From: Candidatus Nitrosocaldus sp.
GTDB taxonomy: Archaea > Thermoproteota > Nitrososphaeria > Nitrososphaerales > Nitrosocaldaceae
Assembly: GCA_025054855.1 (NCBI GenBank)
Contig: JANWZS010000002.1
Location: 1-64,000 of the forward strand
Reading direction: 5' to 3'
DNA length: 64,000 nt
Shown one piece after another: positions 23,234-34,000 of the stretch; position 1 is the stretch's first letter, and each line of letters starts with the position of its first letter. The position numbers and the translations under genes were made by a program. Below the pieces are notes generated by a model. The model had not been told where the DNA came from. It made no database searches and saw only the letters and a list, made by a program, of their open reading frames with translations.

Positions 23234-26053
23234 TCAATTGCCTATCTTCACGGTTATGTAGTGCAGTTCAGCAACACCATCGACTATGCTCACAGCACCG
23301 AAGTTCATATTATCCTGCTCCTCCCATGCTATCACCCTTGTAAGGTTGCGTGCCTTGACATGCGATGCTATGAACTCCTCCACACTACCCTTCACACCAG
23401 CAAAGTCATCCTGTGTAGAGTATGCGAACTCACCCTCCTTGAATGTGAGCGGGATGTTTATGCTACTGGGTCTAGCAACTGCTATACCGTTATCCTCGAA
23501 TACCTTGATCAGGTTACTTATCTTTGCATTCCTATCTATGCCGACCTGATCCTGTGCAAGTCCTGCAAGCTTCGCTAGGTAGGCATTGAAGGCCTCAACG
23601 GGTGTATTCCCTAGACCAACGTAGTATGCCCCAGTGAACGCTGCTCCAACTGCAGCTATCTTGCCTATCTGTGCTACAACGCCTCCCGTGCCTGCTGTGT
23701 ACACTGGTATGAAGTAGACGTCCTGCTCCCCTATCCTGTAGAGTATGTTATCCCCTATCCTTGGGTTCCTGAGCAGCGTCTTGAGCGTAGCAAAGTCTGG
23801 GTCCCTATCCAGCGCCTCCTGTACAGCACTTGGACCAAGCAACTGTGTGCTTGAGCCTATTGGAACCTTGTAGAATACGAGTTGGCCATCATTAGGATAA
23901 TCATTCCTGACTATCATGTATCCAGCAAGGTTCCTGCCTGCAGCACCCCTCAACTCCAGAGAGAGCAGCCCTATGTACTCTATCTCGTTTATGTTTGGTG
24001 GCCTAGCGTATATGTAGTATGGCTCAAGCCCCCTAGGCACCTCATAGAACTCCCTGGCAGTTATGAACGTTGGTATATCTGTGACATGGTAGAAGTTGTA
24101 CATCTGCGTCCTCCACCAGAACAGCTCAACAGGGTACCTCAACTGGTTATGGAGCCACTCTGGTACATCCATCCTCATGTTATCAGCAGTGGCATACTGC
24201 TGCACGAACATCTTGGTGAAGAAGTCATCCCCTCTGACTATCACATCGATAGTGCCATTGTATGCATCTATCAGAGCATAGCCTACAAGCCTATACAATG
24301 GGTTGTTGGCACTCCATGGTACGTTCGATGTGTCAAGCCTGACTATGAGTGGCATGAGCCAGTACGTGTTCTTCCCATCCGTTACTGGCACAACATCAAC
24401 CCTCTCATTCCCGAATGTGTACTGGAAGTACGGATAGACTAGGCTTACTCTATCATGTATATCCCTGTACCTGAGCAGGTGTATGGCCTTGTCTGGGTAT
24501 GAGAACATGAAGTTCGGCTCGAAGAGCCATGTGAGAGGAGGGTTCACCGTAACACCTCCACTCCCAGAGTAGAAGTGGTTATCCACCTCATCGCTGACCT
24601 GCCTATCCACAGGGAACGCTGCCCATGTGGACTCGAACAACCTGCCCTCACCATAGTACACCCTCCTCTGGGCGAAGAAGTTGTTGCTATCCACCTCATT
24701 GCCATTGTGGGCATCAAGCATCAGGAAGCCATTGGGCACATGTGTGTACACAAAGTGCTCAGCGAACCACCTGTTCTCTATGGGTATGCTCTCTGGTAGT
24801 TTGGGTGTCATGGCAGCAGACCAGTACAGGTTGCCGTTGAACCTTATGATATCAGAGTCAGCGAAATCAACGTAAGGGATTAGGCCTATCGCTGGCCTGA
24901 GCTTTGCGAACCCAGCATCCCAGTCCCATATGCGTATCTTGCTCAGTATATCCGAGTGCTGGAGGGTGTACTGGGGTATCCTCGATGGGGCTACAGCGAA
25001 CAACTGCACATCGTACGAGTACTCTGTAACCTTGTCAAGTTCAGCAAGGTACCTGTTCACCTCTATCTGCTGTGCGGTGTATGGCCCTAACCACTCTATC
25101 TTCCTCGAGTCTGCTATGCTGTTGTTCACAGCCATTATGGATGCTATGACGACTGCTATGGATACTACGGTTAGTATCCTTACGTATATCTGGCTCCTCG
25201 ATGGCAGTATTATTACTCTGGACATCCTCCTATCCATTATCGAGAAGGCTATGAACGCTAGCCCTACGAGTATCATGCCTATTATGGCGTACTTTGTGTT
25301 GTAGTCTATGTTGTATGTGAAGAAGGTGTTGAACGCAGACCAGAAGAGCCCTATACCTATTATCATCTCCACCACTGCTATGTAGAGCAGGTATCTGGGC
25401 CTACGCTCCGCAGCATCGGAGATGTACTGCGTCACAGCACCTATGATGTTATGCAGTCCAACGTAGAGTACAAGCCTTATCCCTATCGCTGCAAGTATAG
25501 GGGGTATGAAGAGTGTAAGTGCTGGTATCATGGGTATAACCAGTTGCTCCGCTATGCTGGGGTCTGGGGAGACTATGAATGGTAGGGAGAATATGTTCTG
25601 CACAGATGCCAGACCTATATCGTTCCCATCGAGCATGTATGCTAGCGTTAGACCGAACATTATGTTGCCGAAGAGAGGCGCGAGGAGCACTACCTTCGTA
25701 GCCTGCCACACTATGAAGTTTATCCTGCTGAGTTTGAAGTCCTGGTACCTGAGCAGTTCACCACTACTTATGTAGGATAGGGCAAGGGAGACTATCCACC
25801 ATACCATCGACCTCCTATTCCTTATATCCACACGTATCAGTGCTATAGACGCAAGTATAAGCCCGCTCAGTATGGAGTAGTAGAGCGGTTTGGTGAAGAG
25901 TATACCGAACTCCTCTATGTTGAGTAGGATGGCAACGCTCTGGCTACCTATCAGTATGAATATTATTATGCTTACCAGTACTATCAACCCTAACCTGATG
26001 TAATCTGAGATATCACGCTCACGCCTAGGTCTATCCTGTGCTTTACTCCACAA
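23234..26053 (-). CDS. UPF0182 family large membrane protein
   Basis: This 939-residue protein has about seven hydrophobic segments in the first third, then a long extracytoplasmic region with family sequences such as YDVQLFAVAP, DFADSDIIRFNGNLYWSAAM and FVYTHVPNGF. A final region with PVYTAGTGGVVAQIGKIAAVG closes the protein. The family is widespread in actinobacteria, cyanobacteria and some archaea, with no established function. The start is a TTG at 26053 close to a TATA-like ACTTATATTTTAA. It is followed by the amidotransferase gene. Its stop is followed by TGA, TAG and TAA in different frames. Confidence 0.93.
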   Translation of the reverse strand: MWSKAQDRPRRERDISDYIRLGLIVLVSIIIFILIGSQSVAILLNIEEFGILFTKPLYYSILSGLILASIALIRVDIRNRRSMVWWIVSLALSYISSGELLRYQDFKLSRINFIVWQATKVVLLAPLFGNIMFGLTLAYMLDGNDIGLASVQNIFSLPFIVSPDPSIAEQLVIPMIPALTLFIPPILAAIGIRLVLYVGLHNIIGAVTQYISDAAERRPRYLLYIAVVEMIIGIGLFWSAFNTFFTYNIDYNTKYAIIGMILVGLAFIAFSIMDRRMSRVIILPSRSQIYVRILTVVSIAVVIASIMAVNNSIADSRKIEWLGPYTAQQIEVNRYLAELDKVTEYSYDVQLFAVAPSRIPQYTLQHSDILSKIRIWDWDAGFAKLRPAIGLIPYVDFADSDIIRFNGNLYWSAAMTPKLPESIPIENRWFAEHFVYTHVPNGFLMLDAHNGNEVDSNNFFAQRRVYYGEGRLFESTWAAFPVDRQVSDEVDNHFYSGSGGVTVNPPLTWLFEPNFMFSYPDKAIHLLRYRDIHDRVSLVYPYFQYTFGNERVDVVPVTDGKNTYWLMPLIVRLDTSNVPWSANNPLYRLVGYALIDAYNGTIDVIVRGDDFFTKMFVQQYATADNMRMDVPEWLHNQLRYPVELFWWRTQMYNFYHVTDIPTFITAREFYEVPRGLEPYYIYARPPNINEIEYIGLLSLELRGAAGRNLAGYMIVRNDYPNDGQLVFYKVPIGSSTQLLGPSAVQEALDRDPDFATLKTLLRNPRIGDNILYRIGEQDVYFIPVYTAGTGGVVAQIGKIAAVGAAFTGAYYVGLGNTPVEAFNAYLAKLAGLAQDQVGIDRNAKISNLIKVFEDNGIAVARPSSINIPLTFKEGEFAYSTQDDFAGVKGSVEEFIASHVKARNLTRVIAWEEQDNMNFGAVSIVDGVAELHYITVKIGN

Positions 26054-26139
26054 CCCCTACCTAAGGAATAGTAGGAGGGACTTATATTTTAATTTACTAT
26101 GCTAGCACTAGCTATGCGTCGATGTTGTACAAGTAGTGA

Positions 26140-27441
26140 TCAAGCCGGTGGTTGCTTTACATATGCGAGGCCTTTGCATATAAGGTAGGAGGCAGCGTAG
26201 AGTGGCAGTTTGACATCCTCATGCGCATAAGGCCCAAATACATTACCCTTGAGTGTGAACCTTGGTGCCCGAACAACATGCACACCAACCTCCCTATCGC
26301 TTATGAAGCATGCATCCTCGAACGGGTCGAATGAGTCTATCTCGGATATCATGAGCGGTACCTTGGCAAGGCTGCTCTTGCTGTTCAGCGTTCCAGGGAG
26401 CCTGAATATCCTGTGCATATCCATGGTTACGTTCGGGTCTACCTTCACTGATAGTGCAAGTATGGCATCCTCAACGCTCTTCATGCTCACCCGCTCTGCT
26501 CCGAGATACCTACCTATCCTCCCCATCCATCCATATCCTTCAGCTGCAAGTATGGATGCTGGAATGTGCAATGGGTCGTTACCACCAACTTCTTCCCCAC
26601 CATCGCTATACCCTGCATCGTTGGTACCCACGCCCCTTCCTCTACCCCCCATGCTCCTCCTCTTACTCCTACCCCTACCCCTACCGTATGCACCCTTCCT
26701 CCCTCTCCTCCCTCTCCTCCCATATCTCCTCGTTAGTGCATCCATCAGACCTCTACCAAGCATGTAGTCCACAATCTCCCGCCTCGCTGCAGAGTCGAGC
26801 GTGGTGTACCTGCCCTTAACATACACATGGAACCCATAGTTGCCAGAGAAGTATACCCTGATACCACCACTACCATCATCACCCTCCCCATCCACACCAA
26901 AGTCATCCACCAGTATCTCAACGAGCTTCTTCACCTCCCTCTTGCCTAAGGAGATACACTCGTTGCATGGCATGATCACATGGTTGACCCTGCTTGAGCC
27001 GCATCTACCGCATGCAGTGGATTGATCATGTAACTCTTCGGAGCACTCTTCACATATGCGTATGTCATGCATGGCTGAGCATCTGGGCTTGAGTTCTTTG
27101 ATATCTATATCGAATATCAGGTCTGCACCCTTCAACCCCTTCTCCTCCATAGGTCTGCTTGGGCTTGTGTAGTATGCTGTTGAGCAGTACATATCCGCTG
27201 GCACGTTCACCATCAGCAGTGCTACCAACTCTCTCCTATCCCTCATGCTCAGGTGCCTTACCATGGTACCATCGAACCTGGAGTAGCCGAACTCCCTCTC
27301 CTGTATGGCATCTGGAGCCTCCACGAGATGGGTGTGGTTGAAGTAATACTCCTTGAATGCCTGCTTCAGTAGGTTTATGCTGTATGCTCTGCTGTTGCTA
27401 CTACTACTGCTACTGCTACTACTACCATCATCTCCACTCAT
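26140..27441 (-). CDS. priS: DNA primase small (catalytic) subunit PriS
   Basis: This archaeal/eukaryotic-type primase catalytic subunit synthesises replication primers with PriL. The catalytic DLIFDID aspartates (about residue 110), a four-Cys zinc motif (CEEC, CGRC), and the YFSGNYGFHVYV motif (about residues 200-211) are present. Two low-complexity parts stand out: an N-terminal Ser run from (AGT/AGC)n codons (27389-27440) and a Gly/Arg-rich insert (26600-26740). It lies 59 nt after priL on the same strand, so they are likely coexpressed. Confidence 0.93.
   Translation of the reverse strand: MSGDDGSSSSSSSSSNSRAYSINLLKQAFKEYYFNHTHLVEAPDAIQEREFGYSRFDGTMVRHLSMRDRRELVALLMVNVPADMYCSTAYYTSPSRPMEEKGLKGADLIFDIDIKELKPRCSAMHDIRICEECSEELHDQSTACGRCGSSRVNHVIMPCNECISLGKREVKKLVEILVDDFGVDGEGDDGSGGIRVYFSGNYGFHVYVKGRYTTLDSAARREIVDYMLGRGLMDALTRRYGRRGRRGRKGAYGRGRGRSKRRSMGGRGRGVGTNDAGYSDGGEEVGGNDPLHIPASILAAEGYGWMGRIGRYLGAERVSMKSVEDAILALSVKVDPNVTMDMHRIFRLPGTLNSKSSLAKVPLMISEIDSFDPFEDACFISDREVGVHVVRAPRFTLKGNVFGPYAHEDVKLPLYAASYLICKGLAYVKQPPA
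27389..27440 (-). repeat. Ser-codon trinucleotide run in priS
   Basis: Tandem AGT/AGC codons (read on the minus strand) encode a poly-serine run right after the priS start. It looks like a microsatellite expansion in an otherwise conserved enzyme. Confidence 0.6.
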
Positions 27442-27499
27442 ACTCTATACACCATTCCACTATAATCAACATAGCAGTAAACTGCAGCAATATTCATGC

Positions 27500-28636
27500 T
27501 CACACCTCCTCATGCTCCTCTCTTCCCCCCTCCCCCTCTCCCTCCTTTCTCTCATAGGCACCATCTGCCCCTACATCCTCTCCCCTACTACCATACCCCC
27601 TCCCCCTACCTGCCCCACCCTTGTACCTCCCAAACTGCAATGGGTTGGTTATGCTATCGCACTCATCGCTCTTGAAGCACAACCCCTGGCTTGCAACCTT
27701 TGAGCATGATGGGCACGAGTACCTTATCCTATTACCCCTCAGCCCCGCAAGGTGCTCCACCTGATACCTCGTAACCCTCTCGTTGTAGTCTGGTGCGTTC
27801 CTGAAGAGCTTGCATACCTCATCCACACCCTTGCCTATCCCAAGCATGTACGTTGCGAGCAGTACCCTTGCCGTATGCGATGGGTTGCTTCCTTGCTCCA
27901 ATGCCTTCAGTATGTTGATTATGCATGGGGGGTAGCCCCTCCTCTCCATAACAGGCTCAATGAACTCCTCCCTCCCAATCTCAAGCATCATGCCCTTCAA
28001 TGCTGTCACACGCCTCTGCAGTGCTTCGGGGAGGTGCTCGTACTCAACCTGTATCCTCTCCAACCTCTCCAGCACAAGGGCGTATATCTCATCCCTTACG
28101 AGCCTGACGGCATCCCTTATGCTTAGGTGCACGTAGCCCTTGTGCACCACCCTGTTGATCAGCCTCCAGTGCCCATCGTGGAAGCGTGTAGAGTACCTCA
28201 GGTAATCCTCGACCCTTAGCATGAGCGTAGAGTCATCACTGCTGTGGATCGCCTCTACACCGAATACGCCCTTGAATATGCTGTTGAGTACCTCCATCGT
28301 ATCCCTGCTATCCTTGTTCACCGCATCCAGGTCATTAACCAGGAACCCCTCCGCCCTCTTGGCCTCGCTCAGGGCGAACCTCCTGTAGAGTGCCCTGCTC
28401 TTGGTAGCCTTGACCATCACACACGCAAGTATGAACGATACTATCTCCTCATCCATACTTGCATGCTCCTCTGGATCATACACTATACCCTTGACTGCAG
28501 CCATCACCCTCCTCGTTGCTCTATCGACTACGCTGCTCATGGGAGGCTCATCGAACTCCTCAAGCCTGTAGTCCAGGAGCCTGAGGTAATCACCAGCATC
28601 CGCAACGAACGGGTACCTTGCGAGCAGCCTATTCAT
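27500..28636 (-). CDS. priL: DNA primase large subunit PriL
   Basis: This is the regulatory, Fe-S-containing partner of PriS. The C-terminal domain keeps four spaced cysteines for the cluster: in YPPCI, DEVCKLF, YSCPSC and GLCFK. The primer-template stretch HTARVLLATYML is also present. The open frame extends to 28729, but ATG 28636 (MNRLLARYPF) gives the expected N terminus and lies about 26 nt from the AT-rich divergent promoter. The last 40 residues are Gly/Arg/Glu-rich low complexity not expected for the family. Confidence 0.92.
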   Translation of the reverse strand: MNRLLARYPFVADAGDYLRLLDYRLEEFDEPPMSSVVDRATRRVMAAVKGIVYDPEEHASMDEEIVSFILACVMVKATKSRALYRRFALSEAKRAEGFLVNDLDAVNKDSRDTMEVLNSIFKGVFGVEAIHSSDDSTLMLRVEDYLRYSTRFHDGHWRLINRVVHKGYVHLSIRDAVRLVRDEIYALVLERLERIQVEYEHLPEALQRRVTALKGMMLEIGREEFIEPVMERRGYPPCIINILKALEQGSNPSHTARVLLATYMLGIGKGVDEVCKLFRNAPDYNERVTRYQVEHLAGLRGNRIRYSCPSCSKVASQGLCFKSDECDSITNPLQFGRYKGGAGRGRGYGSRGEDVGADGAYERKEGEGEGGREEHEEV

Positions 28637-28656
28637 CCTATCATGCAACGACAAAC

Positions 28657-28672
28657 CTAAAATTAAAGTTAA
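28657..28672. promoter_or_regulatory. divergent promoter, priL / endonuclease IV
   Basis: The AT-rich CTAAAATTAAAGTTAAG core sits about 26 nt from ATG 28636 on the minus strand and about 26 nt from ATG 28691 on the plus strand. A single TATA region may serve both genes, with leaderless starts. Confidence 0.45.
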
Positions 28673-28678
28673 GTCTGA

Positions 28679-29557
28679 ATGGAGGGGATCATGGCTCCAC
28701 ACCCCTCGCATGTACGCATAGGCGTGCATGTATCCATCTCAGGCTCGATAGACAGGGCAGTGGATAACGCATTGAGCATAGGGTGCAGTGCATTCCAGAT
28801 ATTCACCAGGAACCCCAGGGGGTGGGCAGCAAAGCCACTCCAGGAGCAGGATGCGAAGAGGTTCAGGACAAAGTTGGACTCATCTGGGATAGGCAGGGAT
28901 GCTGTATTCGCACACATGCCCTACCTCCCGAACCTTGCATCGCCCAAGCAGGAGATATACAGCAGATCTCTAGCGGTGCTGGTTGAGGAGATTAGGAGAT
29001 GCTCTATGCTCGGTATAGGCATGCTTGTGATCCACCTTGGGAGTCACATGGGCTCCAGCAAGGAGCAGGGTATGCAGAGTATAGTGAATGCATGCAATGA
29101 AGCGCTCAAGGAAAGGGATGATGTCACCATACTGCTGGAGAATATGGCAGGGCAGAGGAACAGCATAGGGGCGAGCATAGATGAGCTTGGTAGGTTGTTC
29201 AGGATGCTGGATGGCAGGAGGGTCGGTGTATGCATAGACACATGCCATCTCTTCGCTGCTGGGTACGAGTTGAGGAGCAGGGACTCCCTGGATAAGTTGG
29301 TCTATGAGCTGGATAGGCATATAGGGCTCAAGAACATCAGGCTACTGCACCTGAACGACTCAAAGCATGCTCTAGGCTCCAGTGCCGATAGGCATGAGCA
29401 TATAGGGCTAGGGTACATAGGCGAGGAGGGGTTCAGGAACATACTTGCCATGGAGGAGTTCAGGAGCATCCCATGGATACTCGAGACCCCAGTGGACTCG
29501 AGGAGGGATGATGCTGGCAACATAAGGAAGGTTAGAGAGCTTGCAATGCTTATATGA
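28679..29557 (+). CDS. nfo: endonuclease IV (AP endonuclease)
   Basis: This TIM-barrel, tri-zinc enzyme cuts DNA 5' to abasic sites in base-excision repair. The metal ligand motifs are in order: GVHVSI, HMPYLPN, VIHLGSHMG, LLENMAGQ, CIDTCHLFAAG, HLNDSKHALGSSADRHEHIG and the final ILETP. At 292 residues it is full length. Two starts are plausible: ATG 28679, or ATG 28691, which is better placed for a leaderless mRNA. The latter follows GGAGGGG. It is divergent from the primase operon. Confidence 0.96.
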   Translation: MEGIMAPHPSHVRIGVHVSISGSIDRAVDNALSIGCSAFQIFTRNPRGWAAKPLQEQDAKRFRTKLDSSGIGRDAVFAHMPYLPNLASPKQEIYSRSLAVLVEEIRRCSMLGIGMLVIHLGSHMGSSKEQGMQSIVNACNEALKERDDVTILLENMAGQRNSIGASIDELGRLFRMLDGRRVGVCIDTCHLFAAGYELRSRDSLDKLVYELDRHIGLKNIRLLHLNDSKHALGSSADRHEHIGLGYIGEEGFRNILAMEEFRSIPWILETPVDSRRDDAGNIRKVRELAMLI

Positions 29558-29578
29558 CTCATCCTTACTGCTAAGGGC

Positions 29579-31045
29579 ATGAACTACGATGCAGTAACTG
29601 AACTTGCACTGAGCAGGGGGTTCTACTTCCCTAGTTGCGAGATATACGCTGATGCCCAGGCAGGGTTCTGGGAGTACGGTCCTCTAGGAGTTGCCCTGAA
29701 GAACAGGTATGTCGAACTGTGGAGGAGGGAACTGGTTAGGAGGGATGGTATGCTGGAGATAGATGGGAGCCAGATAATGAGTAGGAGTGTCTTCGTTGCC
29801 TCTGGCCACCTTGAGAGCTTCAACGATCCAGTGGTAAGGTGCACAAAGTGCTCATCCGTACACAGGGCTGACAGGCTTGTAGGTGAAGTGTTAAACACCA
29901 TAGTACCTGAGAGGATGGCAGATGGCGAGTTGGGTGCACTGATACTCAAGCATGGTATAAGGTGCCCAAAGTGTGGTGGTGAGTTGGGTAGTGTGAGCAG
30001 GTTCAACATGATGTTCAAGGTCAGCGTGGGTGCGGATGGTAGCGACGCTTATCTCAGGCCAGAGACGTGCCAGAGCATATTCGTAGACTTTGCCAGGCTC
30101 TTCAAGATCATGCGCTGCAAACTGCCAGTGGCCATAGCCCAGGTGGGTAAGAGCTTCAGGAACGAGATAGCCCCTAGGCAGAGCCTCATGAGGCTCAGGG
30201 AGTTCTACCAGGCAGAGATAGAGGTCTTCTGCAACCCTAGGAGGCTAGATGCCATAGACAGGTTCGATGAGGTGAGGGATGTGATGCTCAGGGTACAGGA
30301 TGGGGATACACTGCATGAGGTCAGTGCAGAGCAGGCCATACGCAAGGGCATAGTACCCAACAGGCTGGTAGCATACTACCTCGCACTGCTCAGCGAGTTC
30401 TACAGCAAGACCGGTATAGATATGAGCAGGTCTAGGTTCAGGAGGCTCGCTGAGGATGAGAAGGCCTTCTACGCTACCGTTGCGTATGACTTTGAGGTTC
30501 ATACAAGCCTGGGCTGGGTGGAGTTGGTCGCATGCAACTACAGATCCGACCATGATCTGAAGGGGCATATGCTGCTGAGCAAGGAGAACATGGAGGTGAT
30601 GGATGTGGAGGATGGCAACAGCAAGGTACTCCCACATGTATTCGAGCTCTCGATGGGGATAGAGAGGAGCATATACTGCATACTCGAGCACTCACTCCAG
30701 GAGGATAGGGAGAATGATAGGCTGGTGCTGAGGCTCAGGCCCTATCTCGCACCAGTACAGGTTGGTATACTACCAATAGTGAAGAAGGATGATGTAGAGG
30801 CCAAGGCTCTTGAGGTGTTCAGGATGCTCAGGAAGGAGTTCGATGTATTCTACGACGACTCTGGCTCGATAGGGAGGAGGTACAGGAGGCTGGATGAGAT
30901 AGGCACACCTTATGCCATAACCATAGATAGGCAGACGCTCGAGGATGGCACGGTAACCATAAGGGAGAGGGATAGCATGAATCAGGTGAGGGTCAGGATC
31001 GAGAGCCTCAGGGATGAGCTCGCAGGGAGGCTTAGGCCACCATAA
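29579..31045 (+). CDS. glyS: glycyl-tRNA synthetase (class II, archaeal type)
   Basis: This 488-residue enzyme charges tRNA-Gly. Motif 1 region FWEYGPLGVALKNRYVELW, zinc cysteines CTKC and CPKCGG, motif 2 VAQVGKSFRNEIAPRQSLMRLREF and motif 3 PHVFELSMGIERSIYC are clear. An anticodon-binding domain (about 385-480, LAPVQVGILPI) follows. The ATG at 29579 follows the nfo stop by about 20 nt, and cotranscription is likely. Nothing in the sequence suggests loss of activity. Confidence 0.97.
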   Translation: MNYDAVTELALSRGFYFPSCEIYADAQAGFWEYGPLGVALKNRYVELWRRELVRRDGMLEIDGSQIMSRSVFVASGHLESFNDPVVRCTKCSSVHRADRLVGEVLNTIVPERMADGELGALILKHGIRCPKCGGELGSVSRFNMMFKVSVGADGSDAYLRPETCQSIFVDFARLFKIMRCKLPVAIAQVGKSFRNEIAPRQSLMRLREFYQAEIEVFCNPRRLDAIDRFDEVRDVMLRVQDGDTLHEVSAEQAIRKGIVPNRLVAYYLALLSEFYSKTGIDMSRSRFRRLAEDEKAFYATVAYDFEVHTSLGWVELVACNYRSDHDLKGHMLLSKENMEVMDVEDGNSKVLPHVFELSMGIERSIYCILEHSLQEDRENDRLVLRLRPYLAPVQVGILPIVKKDDVEAKALEVFRMLRKEFDVFYDDSGSIGRRYRRLDEIGTPYAITIDRQTLEDGTVTIRERDSMNQVRVRIESLRDELAGRLRPP

Positions 31046-31065
31046 CGTGGGAGGCTACCATATAG

Positions 31066-34000
31066 CTAGCGTGCAGATACAGTGTACGTGAACTGCCCCT
31101 GCTTGAGGATGATGATCATGAGCCTCTCGCCCTGCTCAAGTACATGCCCATCCACACCCTCAAGCATAATCCCATCATCCTGCACTGTTACACTCCAGTT
31201 CCTGCTCACCTTCACCTTGATGGGTTTACCCTCACTCACGGTTATCCTCAGCGCATCTATAGGATCATCGCCATCATTCTCAACGTAGATTATGAGGAGC
31301 CTCTCCCCCAAGTACCTTACGGATGAGGGTACCAGATTGAATGTTGGTGCCTCGAAGACTATACCCCTCTCAAGCCTGATCGTACCATCTGTTGAGGATG
31401 GAAGGTAGATATACCTTGCACCAGCAATGTTATGCTCATGCCCATTGAACGCAACAGTTATCCTTGCATCCATCTCTGCACTGTTTGGAGCAAGTGCAAT
31501 GAAGATCTCATCGACAGGTATGGCAAGCCTGTACCTCCCATCCGTAACCTCCACGCTACTCCTGTATGATGCTACTGGATTGGAGGCATCGACTATGCTC
31601 ACACTCAACACTGCGCTGAATGGAATCACACCATCCCTATCCATCAGGAAGCCCTCGAGTAGAAGGGTATCCCTCACAGTGCTTGCATCTACTGTTATGA
31701 ATGTGCTCCTTGCAAGTACCGTAACTCCCCCTCCTCCAGCACCCACTCCAGCACCTACACCCGTATTCGTTCCAGCAGGGTTGGTCACTACTGATGTGAC
31801 CATGCTTGCTATGACACCTACACCATCCAACAGGTTCACAAGGTAACCTGTGTAACTCTGGAGCATGTTCAGTATGGAATAGCCATCAACCACATATAGC
31901 ATCAGCTCAATAGTCCTGTTGAGTACATCATCTACACGTATCCCCTCCTCCAGCAACCTCCCAAATCCTATCGACGATGATATACCATCTGATGCAGATG
32001 CATAATCCTCCATCTGAACCCCAGCACCTACACTCCTACCTATAGCATCCATAATCTTCACGGTCTCCATGGCCAACAGTACTCCCACCTCCCTCAGGAA
32101 GGCTGTAACGTTACTGACCGTATCGATTACGAGTATGGATTCTATGGCATCCCTGCTCATACCCTCTATCACCCTCCCTGCACTATCCAGCATCACAACA
32201 GGCTCTGTAAGCATCAACGTGATAGCGTTGATCCTTGCAATACTATCCGTAACCGATACGTTCTCAGTAATCACACTTATGGTTAGGTTGCGTAGATAGT
32301 TGAATACATCACCAGCACCTATAGTATCCTGCAGGGCTCTCTCTAGGTACCTGTATGCACTGAAGAGGTCGGATATGCCTACTGCATCTGCGATATATGA
32401 TGTGTACGATGCACTCATCTGAACCAGTTCAGACGCTGAGATATGCTCGACCACTCCAAGTGTGAGTGCTTTACCTACAGCATCCAGCACACCTGCACCT
32501 AACGCAACTATCCTCCCAACATCTATACCCCTAGACAGTGCATCAGATGCACTCATCACATCACTTATGGATGCTGTCTTTGCAAGTTCCCTAGCAACAC
32601 CATCTGCAGCATTCATTGAGTCGGATAGAAGCCTGGAGATGCTCACCATACCTGCCTGCAGATCCATGGCATGAAGTGGTTCGACTATGGATAGCAAGAG
32701 ATGGGCCATCCTACTTGTCGTATCCCCTACGTTGAGGCTGGTAGTGATCAACCTGTGGAAGGCACTGCTACTGCTCAGGACATCATCCATAGAGATAGTA
32801 TCAATGAGTATTACCACTCTACCAGATATATGCTGCAGTGTATCAACGATAGCAATTGGCTCAACCAGTGCAAAGGCTACATCCTTGATAGAGGATATCG
32901 CATCACTAGGCACTGTTGCATCATCTATGAGCCTTGTGAATGCATAGCCCATCGACTGTGCATCGCTTGTAGTTGATATAGATGAGATCAGTCTAGTGAA
33001 TGCATCAATGCTAGAGAGAGAATCAGATACAGCCTGTGTATCAACTGGTGATCTTGCTATGCTGCGCAGAGTTGCAGCAGCATCAGATGCAAGCAGTGGA
33101 TCAAGTATGCCTTTCATGATTGATGATATCCTTGATTGTTGATCTGTTATGATGTTACTCTCACTTACACCTATGATGTACCCTGCCAGCCTACTGATCA
33201 GATCTGATGCTGCCTGCTGCTCCTCCACCAGCCTAGAGAATGAGTTCAGTGCTTGAGGCAGATCAACTGCTGAGAGTGCCTCGCTCACGCCTGCGATGCG
33301 TGATGTTAACCTTGCAGGTGAGTCAGTGGGTAGTGTTGAATCGATGAACACTCTTGATGCTGTAATTGACCTACCCTGTACATCCACCACCTGCTGCAGC
33401 TCTGCAAGTGCCCTTGAGGATGCCAGTGATCTTGTATGCGATGCCAGTACGCTTAGTGGCTCATTTGCCATGCGTGATGATGCTACGCCTCTCTTGAGCT
33501 GATCATGCTCGCTTAACTTGAGCTGCTCCTTGAGGTCTCTAGTGAAGTTGGTTGGGGCTAGAGTATACTCTATCTTTGGGGCGTTTGCGACGCTATGATT
33601 CCTCGTATAGAACTCCCATCTATCCCTTCTAGTATCACCATCTGTACCATTTGCAGTCCTTACCATGTATGTTGTGAAACTCCTCAGGTTGTTTATATCA
33701 TCCTGCATGGCATTCTTTACGGATACGCTTACTGGATTGGAAGGATCAACACTCGCTGGTATCAATACACCAGGATCATTGCCTATTGATGGTGAATTAA
33801 AATCACTTACATCAAGTGTGCCATAATCATTGATGTGTATGACGAGCGTATTGCCCAATCCTGGATTGTTGAATGGTGGAGATGGATCATGAGTATTATT
33901 TACTATTGATCGCTCTATGGTCAACTTCAGTACTGCCGATGCCAGACTCTTCCCATGCAGTGATGATATGGGGAATTTGATGAACGATCTGTACTCAGTC